From Candidatus Poribacteria bacterium (GTDB taxonomy: Bacteria > Poribacteria > WGA-4E > WGA-3G), in NCBI GenBank assembly GCA_028818705.1, contig JAPPNJ010000059.1:36518-100517 (forward strand): a stretch of DNA of 64,000 nucleotides, read 5' to 3'. Made by a program: the position numbers and the translations under genes. Positions 26,691-35,404 of this stretch are shown here, piece after piece. The first letter of the stretch is position 1. The number at the start of each line of letters is the position of its first letter. The notes beneath the pieces were generated by a model. That model saw only the letters and a list, made by a program, of their open reading frames with translations. It was not told where the DNA came from and did not search any database.

Positions 26691-28109
26691 TTAACTGTCC
26701 AAATGGAAGATCGCCATCTTCAATTCGGTCATCTCTTCTATAGCGTACTTCGGTCCTTCCTTGCCCATACCGCTCTCTTTGACACCACCATACGGCATCA
26801 GATCCGCACGCCACTGTGTACCCCAGTTCACCATCAAATTGCCAGATTCAACTTCACGGACGAACCGCATCGCCCAATCGACATTCTGCGTGAAAATCGC
26901 GGCACTCAAACCATAATTCGTATCATTGGCGAGGGCGATAGCCTCGTCGATATCGTTGACCCGCGTCACACCGACAGCTGGTCCGAATACCTCATCACAG
27001 GAGATTTTCATCTCCGGTTTAACATTGGCAAGGATTGCAGGCGTAACAAACTGATCTTGCTTCTCTCCGCCAGTGAGGAGTTCCGCACCGTCCGAAACAG
27101 CTTCTTGAATCCACTCGGTGACACGCGTAGCATCCCCTTCTCGAATCATTGGACCCATGCGCGTTCCTTCTGTTAGCGGATCACCAGTGCTGATTTGGGC
27201 GACCTCTGACTGGAACGCATCTAAGAAGTCGCCGTAAATTTTCTCATGTGCGATAACGCGTTGTGTTGAGATACAGACCTGCCCTGCATTAGAGTAACCG
27301 GATGCTGCAGCAGCACGCGCAACCTTTTCAGGATCCGCATCAGGCATAACGATAAGTGGTGAATTCGAGCCGAGTTCCATTGTGACACGCTTCAACCCCG
27401 CGACCTTACAGATATGCTCGCCGACATCACGACTACCAGTAAAGGTAATCTTCCGGACGCGCCGGTCTGCACAAAGCGTATCACCGATTTCTCCACCGGG
27501 TCCTGTCACACACTGGATCGCCTCAGGCGGTGTACCCGCTTCTAAAAAGAGTTCGACAAGTTTCAATGCCGAGAGTGGTGTATCTGTCGCCGGTTTGATA
27601 ATAATAGCGTTTCCACCAGCAATCGCGGGACCGGCTTTGTGACAGACAAGGTGCAACGGGAAGTTGAAGGGGCTAATGCCCGCGACAATACCGCACGGGA
27701 CACGTACTGTAAACCCGAGTTTATCTTTAACACCGGGTGCGCCTTCAAGGGGGATTGTTTCACCAGTTAATCGTTTCGCTTCCTCGGCAGAAAGCGCGAT
27801 AATTTCAGACGCGCGGGTCGCTTCAATCGTCGCTTCCGCTAAGATTTTCCCTTCTTCGCGGGTGATAACCTCGGCGAGTTCACCCGCCTTCTCCACCATC
27901 AGGTCCGCAACTTTGCGCAGGATTTCGTAGCGTTCATAGCCGGTCAAGCCTGCCATGATTTTTGCGCCACGTTCTGCCGTCTGAATAGCGGTTTCAACGT
28001 CGTTGGCATCTCCTCTGGGAACGGTGTCAACGACTGAACCGTCGAAGGGACTAATTACGTCAATTTTATTGGATTTATCAATCCATTCTCCACCTACGTG
28101 CATTTGCAT
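26691..28109 (-). CDS. NAD(P)-dependent aldehyde dehydrogenase
   Basis: This is a complete aldehyde dehydrogenase of 472 residues. The cofactor-binding region holds SPFNFPLHLVCHKAGPAIA and IIIKPATDTPLSA; ITFTGSRDVG is the NAD loop; the general base Glu is in VTMELGSNSP; and the catalytic Cys is in SNAGQVCISTQRV. The start is the ATG at 28109 (MQMHVGGEWID), the typical opening of the family, with GGAG upstream; a longer frame to 28142 adds nothing recognisable. The substrate is unknown; lactaldehyde, glyceraldehyde or semialdehydes are all plausible. It lies on the same strand as the enolase-superfamily gene, separated by a broken LamG tail. Confidence 0.9.
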   Translation of the reverse strand: MQMHVGGEWIDKSNKIDVISPFDGSVVDTVPRGDANDVETAIQTAERGAKIMAGLTGYERYEILRKVADLMVEKAGELAEVITREEGKILAEATIEATRASEIIALSAEEAKRLTGETIPLEGAPGVKDKLGFTVRVPCGIVAGISPFNFPLHLVCHKAGPAIAGGNAIIIKPATDTPLSALKLVELFLEAGTPPEAIQCVTGPGGEIGDTLCADRRVRKITFTGSRDVGEHICKVAGLKRVTMELGSNSPLIVMPDADPEKVARAAAASGYSNAGQVCISTQRVIAHEKIYGDFLDAFQSEVAQISTGDPLTEGTRMGPMIREGDATRVTEWIQEAVSDGAELLTGGEKQDQFVTPAILANVKPEMKISCDEVFGPAVGVTRVNDIDEAIALANDTNYGLSAAIFTQNVDWAMRFVREVESGNLMVNWGTQWRADLMPYGGVKESGMGKEGPKYAIEEMTELKMAIFHLDS

Positions 28110-28157
28110 AATGCGTTTCTCCGTTTCTGCTGCGACACACATCGTGTGCCTGCTTTT

Positions 28158-28325
28158 TTAGTTTTTCATTTTCAGCAAAGCCCAAGTTGTTGTCGCTTTG
28201 CCAGCCGGATCGCCAACGGCATAGCCTGCCAATCCGTCATCTGTAAAATCGTTAAGTTCGTTTTCAGAGAGTACTTCCGTGAAGAAGCCTACTGCATCTG
28301 CTAAATATACTCGTCCTGTTTCTCC
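28158..28325 (-). pseudogene. 3' remnant of a LamG gene carrying the TTTWALLK tag
   Basis: Fifty-five codons without a start run to a TAA at 28158-28160. They read VGFFTEVLSENELNDFTDDG and then AGKATTTWALLKMKN, which lines up with the last 40 residues of the LamG protein at 21192 (WSVAFTADDV, then GGKLTTTWGKLK). The frame begins directly after the stop codon of the enolase-superfamily gene and is in phase with it. No ATG, GTG or TTG start is placed to express it alone. It is best read as the stump of a deleted tagged gene. Confidence 0.7.
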
Positions 28326-29330
28326 TTAGACGCGGCAATTGTCAAGCGCGTCCTCATCTAATTCGACCCCTAATCCAGGTTTATCTGGAATAGTTGCGTA
28401 TCCATCAACAAGTGGAATCGTTGAAGGCGTGACGAGATCAAAAGCGCGTAAAGCGTTTAGTGTAATCGCTGGCATCGTTGCGTTCGGCATTACTGCGGCA
28501 AGATGCATGACATAACAGGTCGTGATACCAAGTCCGACGATCTGTATCCAAATGGGGAGGTGTGCAGCGTCCGAAATAATCGCCTCACGTTTGGCGTTAG
28601 CGGCGCGAGAGTCAGGATAAGCAATAATAAATGAGTCGTTCATTTTGGCACGAATGGCTTCAATTGGATCCGGATTACCAAAGTGAATTGTTATCGGTAT
28701 GTCAGTATTGCGTTTGATTTCTTGGTATCCGGCAATATCTGCCTGCGGAATCGGGGTCTCAAACGACTCTATATTGTAATCTTGGAGTTGGCGTGCAACC
28801 TCAAGGGTATGTTCTGGCGTCTCAAACGAGTCGTTTGCGTCAACGCGGAGTCGATAATCATCTGGGACCACTGCACTGATCGCTGACACCTGCTCAAGCA
28901 CTTCAAACCAAGGACGCGCTTTGATTTTATGGAGACGGTAACCGAGGGAATAAGCATGTTGTGCTTCTGCTGCCCATTCCTCTGGGGTCATGTCAATCGA
29001 CCAGTAACCGAATGATGTTTTGTCATGAACTTTCTCGCCTAAAAGTTGATGCACCGGTACGCCGAGTGCCTTACCCATGATATCGTAAAACGCTTGCTGA
29101 AGCGGCGTCGGTGCCCAACCGTCCATGAACTCAAACGGATTCCTACCGATATATCGCTGAACAACATCTTCCGATTGAAACGCGCCATCGCCAATCCCGA
29201 TGAGCCCAGCATCGGTGTGCACTTTGTAGATATAATCAATCTGATAAAGATTGCGACGCGTCATCAGTTCGTTAATGCCTTCATGATACGGCACTTTCAC
29301 CTTGATAACATCAATATCGGTGATTTTCAT
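28326..29330 (-). CDS. Enolase-superfamily protein (mandelate racemase / muconate-lactonizing type)
   Basis: The 334 residues show the capping domain (ITDIDVIKVKVPYHEG at the start) and the TIM barrel of the mandelate racemase group. Catalytic and metal-binding candidates are the Lys pair in LHKIKARPW, Asp in RVDANDSF, Glu in IESFETPIP, and the His-containing strand PITIHFGNP. Members abstract a proton next to a carboxylate, often on sugar acids. The neighbouring aldehyde dehydrogenase would suit a sugar-acid pathway. Substrate is not known. The ATG at 29330 is preceded by a weak GGGA site. Confidence 0.82.
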   Translation of the reverse strand: MKITDIDVIKVKVPYHEGINELMTRRNLYQIDYIYKVHTDAGLIGIGDGAFQSEDVVQRYIGRNPFEFMDGWAPTPLQQAFYDIMGKALGVPVHQLLGEKVHDKTSFGYWSIDMTPEEWAAEAQHAYSLGYRLHKIKARPWFEVLEQVSAISAVVPDDYRLRVDANDSFETPEHTLEVARQLQDYNIESFETPIPQADIAGYQEIKRNTDIPITIHFGNPDPIEAIRAKMNDSFIIAYPDSRAANAKREAIISDAAHLPIWIQIVGLGITTCYVMHLAAVMPNATMPAITLNALRAFDLVTPSTIPLVDGYATIPDKPGLGVELDEDALDNCRV

Positions 29331-29395
29331 AAGTGATTTCCCGTCTTTTCGTATGGTTTCTTCAGTCCCTTTGAGCGCGAGTATTACTTTAGGAA

Positions 29396-29848
29396 TTATT
29401 CATCACGCCGGATCCAACTGACGACATCTTCCGCTTCACCCGTTCCACCTTCAACACCATCGCTGCCGAAAGAGATGAGATCGTATCCATATCGGTCGTG
29501 GTTCCCAGGACGAATATAGATATAAGGGTTTCCCCACGGATCCTCGGTAATCGGGATTTGGATGTAAGGTTCCTCCCACATTATGGGGATCGGTGGTGCT
29601 TCGGGTTTCTCCCAAAGTGCTTTCAAACCTTGTTCGGTTGATGGATAATCGCCATTATCTTTGGCGTATCTATCAAGCGCGATACCAAGTGTTTCAATTT
29701 CCTCAGCAGCTTGTGCCTGTAAAGCACGTCCCGCTTGTCCGAGTAGCCGAGGTGCCAGAAGCACTGCGGCAACAATTCCGAGGATAACGACGACGACCAG
29801 AATTTGTACAGACGTTAATCCTGCCTGTTTAGAATCAATTGATTTCAC
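29396..29848 (-). CDS. Type II secretion pseudopilin GspG-like protein with unusual +5 residue
   Basis: A prepilin-like N-terminus (KQAG, then LTSVQILVVVVILGIVAAVL) is followed by the GspG core: TLGIALDRYAKDNGDYPSTE, DPWGNPYIYI and GYDLISFGSDG with its calcium loop. The start is taken as the GTG at 29848, because GGAGGAGAT lies directly upstream; an ATG frame to 29872 is possible. The residue five places after the predicted cleavage is Gln, while pilins and pseudopilins nearly always have Glu there. No other secretion genes are nearby, so the gene is an orphan. Confidence 0.8.
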   Translation of the reverse strand: MKSIDSKQAGLTSVQILVVVVILGIVAAVLLAPRLLGQAGRALQAQAAEEIETLGIALDRYAKDNGDYPSTEQGLKALWEKPEAPPIPIMWEEPYIQIPITEDPWGNPYIYIRPGNHDRYGYDLISFGSDGVEGGTGEAEDVVSWIRRDE

Positions 29849-29872
29849 ACATCTCCTCCACAATCTGTGCAT

Positions 29873-30253
29873 GCACGCCTAACTAACATAGCAAAGAGAA
29901 AATAATTATCAGTGGTCAGTTAAAAAGGTTCGTGATAAAGTCAAAGGCTTTATAGTTGTCAATAGCTGAAAACTAACGCGACAACCGTTTTTTAAGTGTA
30001 TCACATCTCTTGAATTGTGTCAATTTTAAAAAATCCTTGACAGCTCTTACCACACACCCTATAATAATCTACTGAATTTATACAAAATCTAACAAAGTGG
30101 ACAAGTCTAAATACATCATCCTGTCCTAACTAAGGTAGGTGCAGTTTTCAACCGCGCTGGGTGAAAAAGAAGAACAAACGCTAACCACTACATGTTTATG
30201 AAATAACTTGTAGTGTAAGTCCTAAATCTATAAAATAGTGGAGGAATTCGGGG
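29873..30253. other. 381-base gap with promoter and long leader
   Basis: The left part is AT-rich and contains fragments of the dispersed GTCAGTTA / CTGAAAACTAAC wording. The right part holds a near-perfect promoter at 30037-30065 and a leader of about 180 bases for the UPF0261 gene, including a CACTACA/TGTAGTG stem near 30186-30216. No coding sequence was recognised. Confidence 0.6.
30037..30065 (+). promoter_or_regulatory. Perfect-consensus sigma70 promoter for the UPF0261 gene
   Basis: TTGACA at 30037-30042, 17 bp and TATAAT at 30060-30065. The predicted start near 30072 leaves an untranslated leader of about 180 bases, long enough for leader regulation. Confidence 0.75.
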
Positions 30254-31462
30254 ATGGCGAAAACAGTTTGCATCGTTGGAACAATGGATACGAAAGGCGT
30301 GGAATTCTCGTTCATCAAATCGCAGATAGAATCGACCGGAGTTTCAACGTGTGTTATCAATACAGGTATATTGGAAGAACCACAACTAACACCGGATGTT
30401 TCGGCAGATGAAGTCGCACAGGCTGGAGGTTCATCTTTACAGGCATTGCGAGACGAAGGTGATCGTGGTAACAGCGTTGCCGTGATGGCGCAAGGTGCCG
30501 CCACACTCGTTGCTGAAAAACAAGCTGCAGGTGAAATTGATGGAATAATCTCACTCGGTGGCTCCGCGGGAACGACCATCGGCACGACAGCGATGCAGGC
30601 AGTTCCAGTGGGCGTTCCGAAAATTATGGTATCAACCCTTGCATCGGGTGATACAAGCCCTTATGTGCAGTCGAAAGATATCTGTATGATGTACTCCGTC
30701 GTGGACATTGCTGGCATCAATCGCTTGTCACGCCAGATTCTCGCCAACGCTGCTGGAGCGATCGTTGGGATGGTGAATGCAGAAGTACCGACAGCGGCAG
30801 CGGACAAACCACTAATCGCAGCGACGATGTTCGGTGTGACAACCCCATGTGTTACGAAAGCCCGCGAAGTCCTTGAAGCCGCTGGCTACGAAGTCCTTGT
30901 TTTTCACGCAACCGGCACTGGCGGGCAAGCGATGGAAGATCTCGTGAGAGGTGGATTCCTCGCTGGTGTGTTAGACGTGACCACGACAGAACTCGCCGAC
31001 GAATTGGTAGGTGGTGTTCTCAGTGCTGGTCCTGATCGATTGGAAGCCGCAGGAGAAGCCGGCTTGCCGCAAGTTGTCGCACCTGGGGCATTGGATATGG
31101 TGAATTTCGGTCCACCTGACACCGTTCCAGAACAATTCAGCGATCGGTTATTCTATCAACACAATCCAACAGTAACGCTAATGCGGACAACGCCTGAAGA
31201 GACCGCTGAGCTTGGACGTATCATGGCGCGTAAACTCAGCGAGGCACAAGGCCCCACAACAGTCATCATTCCGACGCAAGGGGTTTCAGCGATTGATACA
31301 ACTGGACAGCCCTTTGACTCCCCCGAAGCGCGAACTGCTTGGATCGAGAACCTGAAGGCACACATCGGGGACAATGTCACAGTTATTGAGATGGACGCTC
31401 ACATCAATGACGACGAGTTCGCAACAAAACTCGTGGAAACGTTATTGGCGAGTATACAATAG
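30254..31462 (+). CDS. UPF0261 / Tm-1-like ATP-binding domain protein
   Basis: The 402-residue sequence has the UPF0261 hallmarks: TVCIVGTMDTKGVEFSFI at the start, GIISLGGSAGTTIGTTAMQ and VSTLASGDTSPYVQSKDICM in the first half, and FGVTTPCVTKAREVLEAAGY with FHATGTGGQAMEDL at the start of the second half. The fold is shared with the ATP-binding part of the tomato Tm-1 resistance protein; bacterial roles are not well established. GGAGG lies upstream of the ATG. It is followed 10 bases later by a PhyH-family gene and probably forms an operon with it. Confidence 0.9.
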   Translation: MAKTVCIVGTMDTKGVEFSFIKSQIESTGVSTCVINTGILEEPQLTPDVSADEVAQAGGSSLQALRDEGDRGNSVAVMAQGAATLVAEKQAAGEIDGIISLGGSAGTTIGTTAMQAVPVGVPKIMVSTLASGDTSPYVQSKDICMMYSVVDIAGINRLSRQILANAAGAIVGMVNAEVPTAAADKPLIAATMFGVTTPCVTKAREVLEAAGYEVLVFHATGTGGQAMEDLVRGGFLAGVLDVTTTELADELVGGVLSAGPDRLEAAGEAGLPQVVAPGALDMVNFGPPDTVPEQFSDRLFYQHNPTVTLMRTTPEETAELGRIMARKLSEAQGPTTVIIPTQGVSAIDTTGQPFDSPEARTAWIENLKAHIGDNVTVIEMDAHINDDEFATKLVETLLASIQ

Positions 31463-31472
31463 AGAGGAAATG

Positions 31473-32372
31473 ATGGGAAAAACTTACAAAACACTCACAG
31501 AATCAGATGTTAACCACTTCATTGAGAAGGGGCATGTTGTCCTCAAAGGCTGCTTCTCACGCGAGTTGGCAGAAGAGTGGCGAGCGTTCGGTTTTAAGCG
31601 GCTCGGTTATGATCCAGACGATCCGACGACTTGGGAGCAACCCCGTGTTCACCTACCTTCCATGAACCGGGTACTGATTGAGGATATCGCACCGAGAGCA
31701 TGGGAGGCCATCTGTGATCTGCTCGGCGGTGAGGACCGGATTGTCAATCTTTGGGGCGAGGGGAAGCCGGGATGGAGCGACGGCTTTATTATTAACTTTG
31801 GGTTAGGGGCAGATACACCTTGGCAACCGCCTTCCTCGGATGTCGGTGGATGGCATAAAGACGGTGATTTCTTTCGGCACTTTCTGGATAGCCCAGAACA
31901 GGGATTGCTCACTATCGTCGTCTGGTCGGATATTTATCCAAAGAGCGGCGGGACATTTGTAGCATGTGATTCAGTTCGGCATGTTGCCCAACGACTGTAT
32001 GAACATCCAGAAGGATTGTTACCGGGCGGTTTCGGGCAACTCATTGATAAATGCGAAGATTTTGTAGAAATTACCGGAGAAGCAGGCGATGTTGTGCTCC
32101 TGCACCCGTTCATCTTACACGCCGCTTCGCAGAATCCATCAGGTCGCGCGCGTTTCATCACAAACCCGCCAGTTGGTCTCAGAGAACCGATGAATTTCAA
32201 TCGTGAGAATCCAGACGATTTCTCACCCGTGGAATTAGGTGTCCTGCACGGGTTAGGGAAAGACCGCGTGGACTTCGAGCCGACAGCACCGCGGGAACGT
32301 TTAGTGCCTGAGCGTGTCAAACGTCAACAGAAGATGCTTGAAGAGCAGAAAAAGCGACTCGGCATGGAATAA
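31473..32372 (+). CDS. Phytanoyl-CoA dioxygenase (PhyH) family oxygenase
   Basis: This is an iron and 2-oxoglutarate-dependent oxygenase of 299 residues. The metal triad is His and Asp in WHKDGDFF and His in FILHAASQNPSG; the 2-oxoglutarate Arg is in RARFITN. The protein starts at the second of two adjacent ATGs (31473), which leaves 5 bases from the GAGG site; the first, at 31470, is too close. PhyH proteins hydroxylate lipids or small natural products. The substrate is unknown. It is co-directional with the UPF0261 gene and ends before a GGCGAGGTT hairpin. Confidence 0.88.
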   Translation: MGKTYKTLTESDVNHFIEKGHVVLKGCFSRELAEEWRAFGFKRLGYDPDDPTTWEQPRVHLPSMNRVLIEDIAPRAWEAICDLLGGEDRIVNLWGEGKPGWSDGFIINFGLGADTPWQPPSSDVGGWHKDGDFFRHFLDSPEQGLLTIVVWSDIYPKSGGTFVACDSVRHVAQRLYEHPEGLLPGGFGQLIDKCEDFVEITGEAGDVVLLHPFILHAASQNPSGRARFITNPPVGLREPMNFNRENPDDFSPVELGVLHGLGKDRVDFEPTAPRERLVPERVKRQQKMLEEQKKRLGME

Positions 32373-32378
32373 AAGTTA

Positions 32379-32400
32379 GGCGAGGTTTCCCAACCTCGCC
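32379..32400. repeat. Dispersed hairpin GGCGAGGTT-TCCC-AACCTCGCC (copy 2)
   Basis: Same 9-bp arms as at 26530 and 42649 with a different loop, six bases after the PhyH stop codon. The conserved arms and changing loop suggest selection on the hairpin. Confidence 0.65.
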
Positions 32401-32460
32401 AGCAAAATAAGATATTAACCCAACCCACTGCACCGGTGCGATTAGAAACCTGTATCCCAC

Positions 32461-32650
32461 TTGTTCCTGAAAGAGGAAAATGCTGTCGCAGTTCCCCGAA
32501 GGATTCTACAACATCAACCCTCCGACGATAAGGCAAAACATCAACGATGTTATCGTCGACTTCCACTGGGACTTCTGGCTCCGGATCCCGAAGAAAAATA
32601 TTACTTCCCTGTCGTCGGCGAAAAGGATGCCTACAACCGATTTATCTTTC
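32461..32650 (+). pseudogene. Possible frameshifted coding remnant
   Basis: Two protein-like stretches lie in different frames: EGFYNINPPTIRQNINDVIV then DFHWDFWL, and after about 32575 APDPEEKYYFPVVGEKDAYN. Neither belongs to a complete gene. Together they look like one short decayed gene with a frameshift, but no family was recognised and chance cannot be excluded. Confidence 0.25.
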
Positions 32651-32663
32651 ACAGTCGTTGTTT

Positions 32664-34979
32664 CTACTTCTTCGGCAGTGCATACACACCCCTCCGGACT
32701 TTCATAATCTCACCAATATCCACGAGACGCTTGAGTTCATTTCCTACAGACTGGGGACTACTACCAATAGCTGCAGTGATTTCTGATTTTCTTTTTTCGC
32801 CATCAGATAGAAGCGTGAGGATCTGCTCTTGGAAACTGACGCGTGGAATGTTGCCCCTAAGCCTTTGTAGTACATAGTTTGCCATCCTCGCCGAGCATCC
32901 CAAAACCCGCTCTACTTCCTTTCTGCTGGATTCAGGAGTTAGATTGTCACGTTCTCTTTCAAAACGTTCACGCGTCGCTATTACTTCAGAAAGCTTGTCC
33001 AATCCGCCAGCGATCTCAAAGTCTTCCCAGTCAAAAAGGAGGGTATCAGGTCTATTGGTAATGCCGGGTAAGGGCATCCCCGTGAGCAATGCAACTGTCT
33101 TGTTTGACGATCGGTTTAACCCTGTTCGACCTAAAATCTGTGTAAGGATGCCAACAACATTCTGTTCATATAGCCCTTGGATTCGTTTGTCTGTATAAAA
33201 GTAAGGATTAAATTCTACATCATAACACAGGGGTTCTTCATCGTCTCCAAACAAAATTCGTGCTTGCTTCCACATGAGATGCGGGGGCCAGTGGGGGGCG
33301 CCGACGATCCAAATTACATCTGCCAGTTCAAACGCACTCCGCCATCCTTCTACATGGATTGCTCTTTTGATATGGCTCAGGATCCGAACGTTTTCCTTTA
33401 ATGTAAGGTCTGCCACTTGTGCAGCAGCCTCCTGACTGCAAACGAGCAGGTGCTGAACGTTTGGCTCTCTCTCAACTTCTGCGACGATACCCGAAAAAAA
33501 GTGCTCTGCGGTTTCTGAGAGCCCAAGATCATTCCAGCTGTTCTCATAGTTTAAAATCTCATGCGGAGAATAAATGCCCGTGCGAATCTGAAAAACTCGG
33601 TTTCCTGATAACCCGGATTCCAATTCACCGATTTTCACCTTATCTGGCAATGTCTTTTCGCCATTCGGGACTGCTGGCACCCAGAACCGCAGCACGCCTT
33701 GGTCCCATACCATCGGCGCATCGGCATCCCGCTGGTAATGATAAAAAAAATGCTTCAGTTGGTGCCACAATGTCCGATTTGGATCATCCTCGCTCATTTG
33801 CTGGACAAGCGTTTCTGCCTGTGCCTCAAATGCCGGCATTGTCATGCGGACGCGTCTAACAGGGTTCTCATAACGTTCACTTTTGCTCTCTAAAGCATTC
33901 AGTAAAGCTTTCGCAAAGCTCCGTAAAGCACTCCCTTGCTGGTTGGTACTCCATGCATCTAATACGTCTTTCGATATACGGATTTCGGTAAAGATTAGAG
34001 GGACATCTGTTTCGTCGACGGCACAAAGCCATCCCGTTTTTTGGTCTTGTTCAAGAACGTGCAAGGTAGAATCGCCTCGCACCGCACCAGCATGTTCCAA
34101 CTTGGACAGCACCGGACTTGGACGTTTTATCGCCAACGGACTGAGTTTGCCTTCTCTTATTGAAACCACCTTCTCATCTACAGGTGCTGCCACTGGTTGC
34201 AGAGTAGTGGTTTCTTGAACAGCGGGTTCCGAATTATCTTCCGCTGGTGGTGCGGGTTTGTGAAGTGCATCCCGAAGCGCGTTAATCGGGGTAAAGAGGA
34301 TTTCTTTCGTCATGATAGGTGGGTCTAACAGATTGCCAAGGAGAATCTCATAACGCGTGTCCCAGCGGCTATGTCCTCTTTCTCCAAGGATTTCGAGATA
34401 TACATCACGGTGATACGGATTATCCGCGGTCGGTATGTGTTTGTGGATATACTCCTTTGCTTGCTGGGTATTCGGATGAAGGTAATCTAAGACTCTGCAA
34501 GAAAAGCGGAGTCCGCCAGAATTTGTCAACGTCAATAGTGGATTCGTGACAGCGTTAACGAGCATCTCAATACAGGCAAGAACAGCATCTGGGGCGGCAG
34601 AAATTGCATCATACTTGAAATTGATGTCGTGCCATTGCGCGTCATCGCGTCCCGAAGGCGTGCCGGTATAAATCTGGATGCCCCACGATACGAACCATCG
34701 TCTGGGTCTCCAGTCTCGCGTGCCTTGTCGTTTTAGGAAGCGTTCACCGCCAAAATCTTTGGGTGGATGATCTGCCTCGGGTGCGTGTCCTATTGGCATA
34801 AAGGAGATATTTACCTGCTCGAGGTCGTAGAGTCTCACGGGACACCCGCGCGCACAACGAACGATGAAGTGATAAGGATAGTCCTTGTGAAGTACGGGTG
34901 TTACGACTGTTCTTCGCTGTCGAAGTACCGCATTGTGCTGTTTGTGACAACGTTGAATGATATCTCGTAAAGCCTTCAT
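32664..34979 (-). CDS. Large protein of unknown function with C-terminal winged helix
   Basis: The start is set at the ATG 34979 (MKALRDIIQRC). The open frame continues to 35162, but a good promoter at 35071-35099 would begin transcription at about 35064, so the longer start cannot be right. No strong ribosome binding site is seen. The 771 residues contain no recognisable Walker A motif. A segment near residues 560-680 (ADVIWIVGAPHWPP, ARILFGDDEEPL, TQILGRTGLNRSS) resembles the second half of a helicase or primase. The last 65 residues (ILTLLSDGEKRKSEITAAIG and NELKRLVDIGEIMKVRRGVY) form a winged helix. A DNA-binding role is inferred; I do not recognise the family. Confidence 0.6.
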   Translation of the reverse strand: MKALRDIIQRCHKQHNAVLRQRRTVVTPVLHKDYPYHFIVRCARGCPVRLYDLEQVNISFMPIGHAPEADHPPKDFGGERFLKRQGTRDWRPRRWFVSWGIQIYTGTPSGRDDAQWHDINFKYDAISAAPDAVLACIEMLVNAVTNPLLTLTNSGGLRFSCRVLDYLHPNTQQAKEYIHKHIPTADNPYHRDVYLEILGERGHSRWDTRYEILLGNLLDPPIMTKEILFTPINALRDALHKPAPPAEDNSEPAVQETTTLQPVAAPVDEKVVSIREGKLSPLAIKRPSPVLSKLEHAGAVRGDSTLHVLEQDQKTGWLCAVDETDVPLIFTEIRISKDVLDAWSTNQQGSALRSFAKALLNALESKSERYENPVRRVRMTMPAFEAQAETLVQQMSEDDPNRTLWHQLKHFFYHYQRDADAPMVWDQGVLRFWVPAVPNGEKTLPDKVKIGELESGLSGNRVFQIRTGIYSPHEILNYENSWNDLGLSETAEHFFSGIVAEVEREPNVQHLLVCSQEAAAQVADLTLKENVRILSHIKRAIHVEGWRSAFELADVIWIVGAPHWPPHLMWKQARILFGDDEEPLCYDVEFNPYFYTDKRIQGLYEQNVVGILTQILGRTGLNRSSNKTVALLTGMPLPGITNRPDTLLFDWEDFEIAGGLDKLSEVIATRERFERERDNLTPESSRKEVERVLGCSARMANYVLQRLRGNIPRVSFQEQILTLLSDGEKRKSEITAAIGSSPQSVGNELKRLVDIGEIMKVRRGVYALPKK

Positions 34980-35070
34980 AGTTGATAAAGATTGGTCGGA
35001 ACCGAGGTTTTCGCACGGGTTATGTGATTCCCAGGTTGCTTTCCTCTTAGGTCGCAACTCAGATAGCGGT

Positions 35071-35099
35071 AGTATAGCATGATTGACATAAGAAGTCAA
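35071..35099 (-). promoter_or_regulatory. Promoter for the winged-helix protein gene
   Basis: On the minus strand: TTGACT (35094-35099), 17 bp, then TATACT (35071-35076) preceded by TGC. The predicted start near 35064 lies about 85 bases before the chosen ATG. Confidence 0.7.
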
Positions 35100-35186
35100 T
35101 AAATCGAGAATGTATCCTGATTTGGTGGCCTTGTAGACGATAGGAGCGAGGTCCGTCAACATTCCAGATCGACCGTGCTTTTTTTC

Positions 35187-35215
35187 TTGACTTATGTTTT
35201 AAAAACTGCCATAAT
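35187..35215 (+). promoter_or_regulatory. Promoter for the tandem-repeat secreted protein
   Basis: TTGACT at 35187-35192, 17 bp and CATAAT at 35210-35215, preceded by TGC. It is divergent from the promoter at 35071. Transcription would start near 35222, at the left arm of a long inverted repeat. Confidence 0.55.
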
Positions 35216-35219
35216 AATA

Positions 35220-35275
35220 CATATTAAGAAGTTATAAAATAATTTATATTATTTTTTTTATAAATTCTTAATATG
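35220..35275. promoter_or_regulatory. 20-bp AT-rich inverted repeat at the start of the transcript
   Basis: CATATTAAGAAGTTATAAAA (35220-35239) pairs with 35256-35275, with a single mismatch and a 16-nt loop. It is either an operator at +1 or a leader hairpin of the secreted-protein mRNA, whose coding start is 130 bases further on. Confidence 0.55.
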
Positions 35276-35404
35276 TTTAATATATCATATCTGATCCAAA
35301 TATATGTTCCTCCTGTTTTTTTTAATAAAGGAAAACTCAGCAATATAATGGACGATGCTTGTGTTTTGCAGGTATCCGCTAATGCTTTAAGAAAGGGTTT
35401 CGTT

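Noticed and set aside
30072..30253. Possible riboswitch in the UPF0261 leader
   Set aside because: A CACTACA/TGTAGTG stem is present, but no consensus core of a known riboswitch was recognised.
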